18,994 nt of DNA. Source: JBMNSK01 sp050945155 (GTDB lineage Bacteria; Actinomycetota; Coriobacteriia; Coriobacteriales; Eggerthellaceae). The stretch lies in contig JBMNSK010000025.1 of NCBI GenBank assembly GCA_050945155.1, forward strand, positions 1-18,994, read 5' to 3'. The notes under the pieces are model-generated. The model did no database searches and was not told where the DNA came from. It worked only from the letters and a program-made list of their open reading frames with translations. The position numbers and the translations under genes are program-made. Numbering within the stretch: the stretch's first letter is position 1; each line of letters opens with the position of its first letter. This document shows positions 1 to 6,129 of this stretch, piece after piece.

Positions 1-327
1 AATAGCGCTCTGAGGCTGACCGCTCTTCACGATGGTCTTAAGCTCCACGTTGATTGGAAGTTCAGGAGCAATTTGTGCTACTTCCTCAGCAACTTCCTTT
101 TCACGTTCTTCCATCATTGTATCTGCAGGGGTTTGCATCTGAGTTGCGCCTGTTGTTGCAAGACGAGCGGCGACTTCAAAAGTTGTGTCATCGGCGTTGC
201 TTACGTCTGCTATGCTCAGTACGGTGATCGTTACTGGCTTGTCGGTATCAGCCAACTGAATTGCGGCTTCGACGGCGTGCTTAGCATGTTCTGAGCCGTC
301 ATAGGGGACTAATATTTTATTAAACAT
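1..327 (-). CDS. Universal stress protein (UspA family), C-terminus cut by window edge
   Basis: The first 109 codons of a universal stress protein are present and the C-terminus lies outside the window. The N-terminus MFNKILVPYDGSEHAKHAV is the classic Usp first strand and loop: a hydrophobic strand, then the V-P-Y-D-G-S nucleotide-pocket motif, followed by a helix and a second strand (VTITVLSIADV). These small cytoplasmic proteins often bind ATP and dimerise, and they help cells survive stress. The ATP-binding signature G-2x-G-9x-G(S/T) would lie past the edge, so ATP binding cannot be judged. The start is fixed by a Shine-Dalgarno GAGGTGA (334-340) six bases upstream. A TATACT -10-like hexamer lies at 369-374 on the same strand, without a clear -35. 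It is downstream of the purF-like gene on the same strand but separated by about 270 bases, so probably has its own promoter. Confidence 0.9.
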   Translation of the reverse strand, partial: MFNKILVPYDGSEHAKHAVEAAIQLADTDKPVTITVLSIADVSNADDTTFEVAARLATTGATQMQTPADTMMEEREKEVAEEVAQIAPELPINVELKTIVKSGQPQSAI

Positions 328-593
328 CCCGATTCACCTCACATGGTTACGAAGCTTACGACGTAATCAGTATAAACGAAAAATTATTTCGCTTTGGTAA
401 ATCTCGGTTTAAAATTACCTGTCTGTACATTTTTTGTCACTTTTAAAAGCCCTCATGACCCCTATAAATTGTTTCGGAACCATCGTTGAGCGCAGGTTTA
501 TATACGCAGCTTCGCTCCGCTCTTACAACATAGGGGTTTATTCAATTTGAGGGAGAAAGGCTAGTCGGCAATCAAGGCATACTAAGACGTGTA
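328..593. other. Intergenic region with Usp promoter and a long-range inverted repeat
   Basis: I see no gene in these 266 bases. For the minus-strand stress-protein gene they hold the ribosome binding site (334-340) and two promoter candidates: TATACT at 369-374, and GTGACA with TAATTT at 17-base spacing further upstream, near 409-437. A perfect 10-base palindrome, CTTTTAAAAG, sits at 440-449. ACCCCTA (458-464) and TAGGGGT (531-537) are perfect 7-base complements enclosing about 66 bases. Inside that loop GAGCG (488-492) can pair with either of two tandem CGCTC copies (513-517, 518-522). No hairpin followed by a T-run was found for the purF-like transcript. Confidence 0.4.
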
Positions 594-2018
594 CTATTCT
601 TTTCCGGACCAGCAGTATGTGCACACTTCTTCTGGATCAAGACCAATTGCTTCCAGCAAACCGTCAAGAGACTGGTACCCAAGTGAATCAAATCCCATTT
701 CCTCACAAATGGCTTTGAGCATGCACTGACCGCGCTCGGTAGTACCGTCGGCATATTCGTCCAAGTGGTTTTGTCCCTCATCGCCCTCTAGGCGCTGGAT
801 GGTGCGTCGGGTAAGCAAATCCATTTCGGAATCATTGCGCGAAAAGCTTAGATACTTGCAACCAAACATAATCGGCGGGCAAGCCGTGCGCATATGTACT
901 TCCTTCGCTCCAGCGCTATAGAGGAAGTTCACGGTCTCATGGAGCTGCGTACCCCGGACAATAGAGTCATCGACAAGGAGTAGTTTTTTGTCCTTGATGA
1001 GTTCGGGCACCGGAATTTGCTTCATCTTGGCTACGCGATTTCTGATGCTTTGATTTGCAGGCATGAAAGAACGTGGCCAGGTGGGGGTGTACTTAATGAA
1101 GGGACGAGCAAACGGAATATGAGCTTCGTTGGCATACCCGATGGCATGGGGCGTACCGGAATCCGGAACGCCAGCAACAGAATCAACATCAGGGAGAATG
1201 CCGCGCTTTGCTTCGTCGCGTGCCATGATTGCACCGTTGCGATAACGCATGACTTCGACATTTACACCTTCATAGTTTGAGTTCGGATAACCGTAGTAGG
1301 TCCAGAGGAACGCGCAGATACGCATTTTCTTTCCTGCAGGTGAAATGGTTTCGTACTCATCTGGCGTAATGCGTACAATTTCGCCAGGTCCAAGCTCATA
1401 TTCATCTTCATAGCCGAGTTTATGATAGGCAAATGATTCAAATGAAATGCAGTGGCCAGCGGCGTTTTTCCCAATGAGAACAGGGAGGCGGCCCAGGCTA
1501 TCGCGTGCCGCAATAATTTCTCCATCGGGTTTCATAATGAGAAGGGTAAGGGAGCCTTCAATAACCTTTTGGGCAAACTTTATGCCTTCAACAAAGGAGT
1601 TTTGCTGGTTAATGAGTGCTGCTACCAATTCGGTGAAGTTAACCTTGCCAGAGCCCATCGCCATAAACTGTTTTCCGCCATGGCTGAAATAGGCATCGAC
1701 CAGTTCTTCGGCATTGTTAATGGCGCCGACTGTGGTGAGGGCAAAGATACCAAGGTGGGAGCGAATCAAAAGAGGCTGAGGATCGTTATCACTGATGCAG
1801 CCGAAACCGCTGCCGCCGTGAAAGCTCGGCAAGTCTGCCTCAAAACGAGTTCTAAATGGCGTGTTTTCTATTGAGTGAATCTGCCTTTGAAACTTTTTCT
1901 CTCCGTCACAAAAAACCATGCCCGCGTTTTTTGTTCCCAGGTGAGAGTGGTAATCCACTCCGAAAAAAACATCCAATACAACATCGTCGTGAGACGTGGC
2001 GCCAAAGAATCCGCCCAT
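594..2018 (-). CDS. PurF-like amidophosphoribosyltransferase paralogue lacking the glutaminase nucleophile
   Basis: This 474-residue protein has the full PurF layout: an N-terminal Ntn-type glutamine amidotransferase fold followed by a type I phosphoribosyltransferase domain. True PurF makes phosphoribosylamine from PRPP and glutamine. Here the nucleophilic Cys that starts mature PurF is replaced: the protein begins MGGFFG instead of (M)CGIFG. The HNGN segment is T-V-G-A (96-99), and the usual HxRY arginine segment is absent near G71-S76. The PRPP loop VDDSIVRGTQL (349-359) is intact, and four cysteines (C235, C387, C466, C469) sit where the Bacillus-type 4Fe-4S ligands are. The start is secure, with AAGAGG seven bases upstream of ATG. 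I recall similar MGGFFG proteins annotated as PurF in other anaerobes. The activity is probably ammonia-dependent phosphoribosyl transfer or something else, so I do not assign the symbol purF. Confidence 0.85.
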   Translation of the reverse strand: MGGFFGATSHDDVVLDVFFGVDYHSHLGTKNAGMVFCDGEKKFQRQIHSIENTPFRTRFEADLPSFHGGSGFGCISDNDPQPLLIRSHLGIFALTTVGAINNAEELVDAYFSHGGKQFMAMGSGKVNFTELVAALINQQNSFVEGIKFAQKVIEGSLTLLIMKPDGEIIAARDSLGRLPVLIGKNAAGHCISFESFAYHKLGYEDEYELGPGEIVRITPDEYETISPAGKKMRICAFLWTYYGYPNSNYEGVNVEVMRYRNGAIMARDEAKRGILPDVDSVAGVPDSGTPHAIGYANEAHIPFARPFIKYTPTWPRSFMPANQSIRNRVAKMKQIPVPELIKDKKLLLVDDSIVRGTQLHETVNFLYSAGAKEVHMRTACPPIMFGCKYLSFSRNDSEMDLLTRRTIQRLEGDEGQNHLDEYADGTTERGQCMLKAICEEMGFDSLGYQSLDGLLEAIGLDPEEVCTYCWSGKE

Positions 2019-2058
2019 GCTCGAACCTCTTCTTCCTCTCTTTCAGTACAACAGAAAA

Positions 2059-2108
2059 GTATAAAGGTAAGTTTTCTTCGCGAAAGAGAAAAACATCAGT
2101 GTTTCGCG
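2059..2108 (-). promoter_or_regulatory. Candidate promoter and operator of the purF-like gene
   Basis: On the minus strand TATACT (2059-2064) is a good -10 hexamer. Transcription would start near 2052, giving a leader of about 33 bases. The -35 is weak. Just upstream, CGCGAAA (2079-2085) and TTTCGCG (2102-2108) form a perfect 7-base inverted repeat over the -35 region, with a nested AAACA/TGTTT repeat between. This is the right place for a repressor site. No regulator can be named. Confidence 0.35.
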
Positions 2109-2174
2109 GATTGAAACAATTTCAGTTTTATAGGAGAGCGAGGCTTCGTATCGCTGGGTCTTGATACGGTACCT

Positions 2175-3527
2175 CTAATTCGTATCAGATTTTTGAGGGC
2201 GGTAGCCATAGGTTGAACCCAGGGCAAAAATGAAAGAGAGAGTAATTATGAGCGCTGCAATTTCTGCTACTCCAACGGAGTACCAAATACCATCGATGCC
2301 TATGAGCTGGGGCAATAACAGGACTGATCCAATTTCAAAAACGAAGGTGCGCAAAAACGAAATAATGGCGCTTACAAGTCCGTTGTTCAATGCGGTAAAA
2401 AACGATGAGCCATAGATGTTGAAACCCATGATAAGGAAGGCCATCGAGTACAGCTTTAAGGCATGGGCGGTAAGTCCATAGAGGTCTTGGTCGTAGCCTA
2501 CATACATATAGGCTAAAGGATCAGCTAATACCCGCGTTGCTAAAAACATGAGTATGCCAAATACTCCAATGATGCCAAGTCCCTTTTGCAGTAAAGACCG
2601 CATTTCTTGTGTATTGCGTGCCCCGTACTGAAAGCTCATGAGTGGCCCTGCGCCCATGGAGTATCCCATGAAAACTGCTGCGAAAATCATGGCGACATAC
2701 TGGATGACCCCATAGGCCGCTACACCTGATTCGCCAATAAGATGCAGGAGCTGTACGTTATACACAATAGATACGACTGACATGGCAATGTTGGATACCA
2801 TCTCGGAAGAGCCATTTACCGCCGATTTTCCCAAAATACGAAGCTCAAGTTTTGTTTTTCCCAGTTTTAAGAGACTCGTATTTTTTCGTGCGAAATAAAT
2901 CAGCGGAACAATGCCTCCTGCTGCCATGCCGATAATGCTTGCCCATGCAGCACCAGCCAAGCCCCAGCCGAACACGATAATGAATAGGGCATCGAGCCCG
3001 ATATTGAGGCACCCTGCAACCAGGGTCGATATGAACCCCAACTTAGGTTTACCTGCGGTCATGACCAGGCTTTGGAAGGCATATTGGAGGACGAATCCGG
3101 GAATGCCTAGAAGAAGGATGGTGCCGTACAGAACAGAGGCATCAAGTAAATTCCCACTTGCGCCTAATGCGGCAAGGACAGGCTTAAGTACTGCTAGTCC
3201 TATTGCAGAGCAGCTCACTCCAAAGACAATGGCAGCATAGACAATGAGCGAGAAGTACTCGTTAGCCTTGTCTGGACGACCTTCCCCAAGTGTCTTAGCG
3301 ACAACGGCTGAGCCTCCGGTTCCAAGCATAAAACCAACGGTTGCTAAGATCATAGGGATGGGGTAGACAAAGTTGACGGCAGCAAGAGCGGTTGCTCCGA
3401 TAAAGTTCGAAACAAAGAGTCCGTCCACAATGATGTAGACGGAAGCAAAAATCATCATCGCTATCGAGGGGGAAGTATAGCGGAGAAGATGTCCTACCGA
3501 GAAATGTTGTGACATATCGAGAGCCAT
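2175..3527 (-). CDS. MATE-family multidrug/metabolite efflux pump
   Basis: A membrane protein of about 450 residues with roughly twelve hydrophobic segments in two similar halves, as in MATE exporters (NorM/MepA/DinF type). These exchange cationic drugs or metabolites for Na+ or H+. Family features include the N-terminal VDGLFVSNFIGATALAAVN stretch in TM1-2, the GTGGSAVVAKTLGEG loop, and the second-half repeat with a SFQYGAR loop. It most resembles the MepA branch. The start is uncertain: the frame is open from a TTG at 3545, but that would add residues unlike the family. ATG 3527 (MALDMSQHFS) and ATG 3515 (MSQHFS) both fit, and none has a clear ribosome binding site. It is followed by the purF-like gene on the same strand after 156 bases. 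The substrate cannot be inferred, although a TPP-riboswitch-like motif lies just upstream. Confidence 0.88.
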   Translation of the reverse strand: MALDMSQHFSVGHLLRYTSPSIAMMIFASVYIIVDGLFVSNFIGATALAAVNFVYPIPMILATVGFMLGTGGSAVVAKTLGEGRPDKANEYFSLIVYAAIVFGVSCSAIGLAVLKPVLAALGASGNLLDASVLYGTILLLGIPGFVLQYAFQSLVMTAGKPKLGFISTLVAGCLNIGLDALFIIVFGWGLAGAAWASIIGMAAGGIVPLIYFARKNTSLLKLGKTKLELRILGKSAVNGSSEMVSNIAMSVVSIVYNVQLLHLIGESGVAAYGVIQYVAMIFAAVFMGYSMGAGPLMSFQYGARNTQEMRSLLQKGLGIIGVFGILMFLATRVLADPLAYMYVGYDQDLYGLTAHALKLYSMAFLIMGFNIYGSSFFTALNNGLVSAIISFLRTFVFEIGSVLLLPQLIGIDGIWYSVGVAEIAALIITLSFIFALGSTYGYRPQKSDTN

Positions 3528-3738
3528 ATATGCCCATGATAGCAAGTCTTATGGGGAAAGTCTCAGCCCTGCCGCACCCGTAGAGGTGGGCACGAAATAG
3601 GCGAACAAACTCAAGCGACACCAAAACCGCAAGGCTGTGGGAAACCAAAACTAGGGGCAGAGCCGGCGCAAAAGTGTACCTTCAAGCTTCGAAAATTCTA
3701 TGAGTGTTTTTTGCGCAACTCGTCTGGGTTTTTCACTT
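3528..3738. promoter_or_regulatory. GC-rich divergent intergenic region with TPP-aptamer-like motif and an 8-base direct repeat
   Basis: This region separates the minus-strand MATE gene from the plus-strand DUF218 gene and is richer in GC than its surroundings. Read on the minus strand, CGGGTGC (3574-3580) is followed six bases later by GCTGAGA (3561-3567). That arrangement matches the conserved 5' half of the thiamine pyrophosphate aptamer (GGGGTGC...GCTGAGA). The 3' half of that aptamer is not recognisable, so this is at best a diverged or decayed element. ACCAAAAC occurs twice (3620-3627 and 3644-3651) as direct repeats with a 24-base period. No coding sequence is supported here. Confidence 0.3.
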
Positions 3739-3753
3739 TGTTATTATCAAGTT
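3739..3753 (+). promoter_or_regulatory. Extended -10 promoter placing transcription start at the DUF218 start codon
   Basis: TG (3739-3740), one base, then TATTAT (3742-3747) forms an extended -10 element. Six bases separate it from ATG at 3754, so transcription would start on or next to the A of the start codon. There is no ribosome binding site upstream. This predicts a leaderless mRNA. The -35 position (3719-3724) is poor, as is usual with extended -10 promoters. Confidence 0.5.
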
Positions 3754-4434
3754 ATGAGCAGAAAAAAGCATGGCTGTCTGGGACGTTTGGTGAGGTTCGT
3801 TATTGGCTGTGTCTTAATCGTCGTTGCCGTGGTCGCCGTCACCAATATCGTTACCATCGTAAGTACACAAGACAATATTTTGACTGAAGAAGAGGCGGAT
3901 GCGACAAACGCAGACGCTATCTTAATTCTTGGCGCCTCCGTACAACCTGATGGTTCTCCCTCTCCGGTGCTTCAAGATCGACTTGATGAAGGTATTCGCT
4001 TGTATAAGCAAGGTGTGGCGCCGAAGATCATTATGAGTGGGGATAACCTGACTGCTTCATACAATGAAGTACGGGCCATGAAAGCTTATGCACTTGATGC
4101 GGGAGTTCCAAGCGAAGATATATTCTGTGACCACGCTGGTATTTCCACCTATGACAGCATGTATCGAGCAGCTCGCGTTTTTGGCGCAGATACAGTTGTC
4201 GTGGTAACGCAGAACTACCACCTCTATCGCGCGCTTTTTGCCGGCAACTGTTTAGGGATGAAAACCTACGGTGTTTCGAGCAGCCTGCGAAGTTATTCCA
4301 GTCAGGACAACGCCGATATTCGCGAAATATTTGCGCGAACAAAAGACTTCTTCCAGGCTGTTACTCAGATGCCTGCGACGTATTCCGAGGGTCATATCAG
4401 CCTTGACCAAAACGGAGATGTGACCGAAAGCTAG
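3754..4434 (+). CDS. DUF218 / SanA-YdcF-ElyC-like membrane protein
   Basis: A 226-residue protein with a short basic N-terminus, one membrane segment (about 12-34) and an extracytoplasmic DUF218 domain. Family motifs in order: ILGAS (58-62), a conserved R in LQDRLDEG, SGDN (95-98), YNEVRAM, the HAGISTYDS loop (TYDS at 132-135), and TQNYHLYRA (152-160). SanA and ElyC members affect envelope integrity, vancomycin exclusion and undecaprenyl lipid carrier metabolism. The exact reaction is unsettled for most. The frame is open back to 3700, but residues before 3754 do not look like the family, and the promoter ends right at 3754, so I chose that start. It ends 20 bases before a two-sided terminator shared with the convergent tRNA-Val gene. 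Confidence 0.85.
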   Translation: MSRKKHGCLGRLVRFVIGCVLIVVAVVAVTNIVTIVSTQDNILTEEEADATNADAILILGASVQPDGSPSPVLQDRLDEGIRLYKQGVAPKIIMSGDNLTASYNEVRAMKAYALDAGVPSEDIFCDHAGISTYDSMYRAARVFGADTVVVVTQNYHLYRALFAGNCLGMKTYGVSSSLRSYSSQDNADIREIFARTKDFFQAVTQMPATYSEGHISLDQNGDVTES

Positions 4435-4453
4435 TTACCTGCCTGCAATAAAA

Positions 4454-4479
4454 AAGAGACCTGAATTTTCAGGTCTCTT
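4454..4479. terminator. Bidirectional hairpin terminator between DUF218 gene and tRNA-Val
   Basis: AAGAGACCTG (4454-4463) and CAGGTCTCTT (4470-4479) form a perfect 10-base stem with a 6-base loop. On the minus strand it is followed by a run of T (complement of the A-run at 4449-4453), so it is a strong intrinsic terminator for tRNA-Val. On the plus strand the trailing sequence TGTGTTTCT is a weaker T tract, ending the DUF218 transcript. Confidence 0.8.
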
Positions 4480-4486
4480 GTGTTTC

Positions 4487-4561
4487 TGGTGGGCGATAAC
4501 GGATTTGAACCGCTGACCTTGTGCTTGTAAGGCACCTGCGCTTCCGCTGCGCCAATCGCCC
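4487..4561 (-). tRNA. tRNA-Val (anticodon UAC)
   Basis: A 75-base cloverleaf. The acceptor stem is a perfect 7-base pair helix (GGGCGAT with ATCGCCC), followed by discriminator A and an encoded CCA (4487-4489). The D stem is GCGC/GCGC. The anticodon loop CTTACAA places U33 before U-A-C, which reads valine GUA/GUG codons. The T arm loop is TTCAAAT with an AGCGG/CCGTT stem. An extended -10-like TGCTAACTT lies on the minus strand at 4574-4582, inside the end of the gap after the lipoprotein gene. It may be co-transcribed with that gene or have its own promoter. Confidence 0.95.
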
Positions 4562-4618
4562 GTGTCATATCGCAAGTTAGCATTGTGCCACAGAATTGAA
4601 TTGCCTGCAATACGAATT

Positions 4619-5542
4619 TTAGCCCTTGAGCTCAACATTGGGGGCGTTATACCAAATAAAACCATTGGTATCGCAGTAATTATTGATGGAGTCAATCATG
4701 TCTTCTGGAGCATTGTATTCCGTCAGATAAACCGCAAGTCCTTCTTGTCTACACCGCTCAAGATAGTCCTCGTAGTATTCAGTAGCTTCTTCAGTCTGGA
4801 CGATGTGGTCATAAGGACTACCGTTCATTTGTGTGAACACTTCTTCTTGGTTCACGCTATTGAATAGATTGGTTTGATGGTCATCAAGAGCTGCAACAAC
4901 AAATTCATCCGCCCCATTCACCATGATAGGTACATTGTATTGATGCAAATCATTCAGGATTGTGATTAGGGCTTGGTAGTATTCATCACTCGGGTTCTCC
5001 GAGTAAACATCAAGATTGTCAACAAAGAACCCATCAACACCTTTATCTGCAAGTTCTTGCGCAAGCGTGCCGGTAACAAAGGCTTGCCATTCTGAGTTTG
5101 TTACATCTACCCAGGATTCGTCTTCCCATCCGTCGCGCTCTCCCGTGGTCACATCCTTGAATTCATCATAGTAGCTTCGCCAGTTTTCAAGGGAACCGAC
5201 GTTGAGATAGGAATATACCGTATGCCCTTCGTCGTGAAGCGCTTGAATATCTTCTTGTGACCAGACAAGCGCATCAATTACGACCGTGTGATAGGCACCA
5301 AGTTTTTGTGCGTGTTCTGGATCAAGAGCGATAAAAACACCATATTCATAAACAAAGTCGGTTTGGTCATCGCCTTGACTGTTGCCTTGAGTGCTGTTTT
5401 GGCTTGCCGCACTTGATTCACCTGATTGGCTCGACTGGTTAGAGCAGGAAGAGCAAGCAGAGAGTGCCATGAGGGCAATGCATGCAATAACCGAAATGAT
5501 AATGAAAAGGATTGTTCTCTTTTGTAGGTGGATTGTTTTCAT
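4619..5542 (-). CDS. Lipoprotein with GH114-like endo-alpha-1,4-polygalactosaminidase domain
   Basis: A 307-residue protein. A basic N-terminus and hydrophobic segment end in the lipobox L-S-A-C (27-30), so C30 should be lipidated and the protein held on the outer face of the membrane. A Ser/Gln/Asn-rich linker (31-60) leads to a TIM-barrel domain of the GH114 / TM1410 type, which cleaves galactosaminogalactan-like polymers. Matching blocks are VVIDALVW (87-94), TVYSYLNVGSLENWR (108-122), GVDGFFVDNLDVY with D175, IMVNGADEF and FNSVNQEEVF. D175 and E233 or E234 fit the acidic catalytic pair known for the family, by position only. The length fits a single-domain member. A TATACT -10 (5578-5583) and AAGGAA lie upstream. 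The likely role is trimming a polysaccharide in the wall or biofilm, but the substrate is unproven. Confidence 0.82.
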   Translation of the reverse strand: MKTIHLQKRTILFIIISVIACIALMALSACSSCSNQSSQSGESSAASQNSTQGNSQGDDQTDFVYEYGVFIALDPEHAQKLGAYHTVVIDALVWSQEDIQALHDEGHTVYSYLNVGSLENWRSYYDEFKDVTTGERDGWEDESWVDVTNSEWQAFVTGTLAQELADKGVDGFFVDNLDVYSENPSDEYYQALITILNDLHQYNVPIMVNGADEFVVAALDDHQTNLFNSVNQEEVFTQMNGSPYDHIVQTEEATEYYEDYLERCRQEGLAVYLTEYNAPEDMIDSINNYCDTNGFIWYNAPNVELKG

Positions 5543-5872
5543 AATCTCTCATTTCCTTAGAGAAAACTACCGCTTTCAGTATATGCGGAACAAAGACGTT
5601 TCATCTGGTCAATTGCGCAATGCTGTAGAGACTTGGGGGTAATCGGTTGGGCTATCGGGTGAAACTTTAATCGAATAAAGGATTAGTCAGCACTGAAAAC
5701 TATAAGGCGCATGGTGAGGTGCCACAGTTAGTTTTCTGTACGTAGCAACTGAATTGCTTGGTTTCTGCCGGTTTTTTTGTCTGATACATGCGACTCAATT
5801 AGGTTTCTTGGCAAAGTTTTTGCCGTCAAAGCTCGAGATACTTTCTTCATCTTTATTGGCGTGGAGGCCGAG
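5543..5872. other. 330-base gene-free region with lipoprotein promoter and a strong hairpin
   Basis: No convincing gene is present. On the minus strand TATACT (5578-5583) is a likely -10 for the lipoprotein gene, with a leader of about 30 bases. A two-part hairpin lies at 5695-5736. GGCAAA/TTTGCC (5810-5815, 5819-5824) is a small 6-base stem with a 3-base loop. A run of seven T at 5772-5778 has no GC-rich stem directly in front of it. The region leads into the CpaB-like remnant, whose ribosome binding site is GGAGG at 5863-5867. Confidence 0.4.
5695..5736. repeat. Hairpin: 8-base outer and 5-base inner stem
   Basis: GAAAACTA (5695-5702) pairs perfectly with TAGTTTTC (5729-5736). Inside it GGCGC (5706-5710) pairs with GTGCC (5719-5723) with one G-T wobble. 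The right arm ends in TTTTC, so it could act as a weak terminator. The loop and right arm also contain a 6-codon open frame, MVRCHS then stop (5711-5731), with no clear ribosome binding site. Confidence 0.45.
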
Positions 5873-6037
5873 ATGAAACGACGGAGAACAAATCTATTCG
5901 CAATTTTATGTGGTGTAGTCTGCACGTTTTGCATCTTGGCCTTTATGAACAGCGTCCGAAGCGATGCGGAAGCGGCTCGTGCGGAAGCTCTTGAACGCTA
6001 CAGAGGTGAACAAGTGGACGCACGAGCGGGCTTCTAG
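5873..6037 (+). pseudogene. Truncated CpaB/SAF-domain-like protein, N-terminal remnant (54 aa)
   Basis: An open frame of 54 residues with an excellent start: GGAGG (5863-5867) five bases before ATG. It begins MKRRRTNLF, has one membrane segment (about 8-26), and continues with an Ala/Glu-rich helix and ERYRGEQV. This resembles the N-terminus of Flp-pilus assembly CpaB/RcpC-like proteins of Coriobacteriia, in which a basic start and one membrane helix precede an SAF domain. The frame stops a few residues later (DARAGF), where the first strand of the SAF domain should begin. No continuation is visible in any frame before 6130. I therefore read it as a gene cut by deletion. It could instead be a genuine small membrane protein. 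The CpaB link is from memory of family sequences and is not verified. Confidence 0.45.
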
Positions 6038-6042
6038 GGAAA

Positions 6043-6107
6043 ATTTTTTCGAAAAAATACCGACAGTGCATTCGTTCGGGATAGGTATATATTCATTGAG
6101 GGGGGGG
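6043..6107. repeat. Perfect 16-base AT-rich palindrome and an 8-G tract
   Basis: ATTTTTTCGAAAAAAT (6043-6058) is a perfect 16-base palindrome starting six bases after the stop of the truncated gene. Its T and A runs could make a weak two-way terminator for the converging genes. Eight consecutive G lie at 6100-6107, in the gap before the 3' end of the minus-strand cysteine-rich gene. Both are direct observations, and their function is unknown. Confidence 0.5.
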
Positions 6108-6129
6108 TAACATTAATGGGATAAATCAG

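Noticed and set aside
3295..3648. 117-codon minus-strand open frame over the start of the MATE gene
   Set aside because: It overlaps the MATE gene in another frame, its upstream part lies in the GC-rich intergenic region, and it has no family resemblance.
5711..5731. MVRCHS leader peptide as a cysteine attenuator
   Set aside because: No ribosome binding site and no sulphur or cysteine gene downstream, so it is kept only as a note in the hairpin finding.
5772..5778. Run of seven T as an intrinsic terminator
   Set aside because: The nearest stem (AGCAA/TTGCT) is short and about 14 bases away, so it does not fit a terminator.
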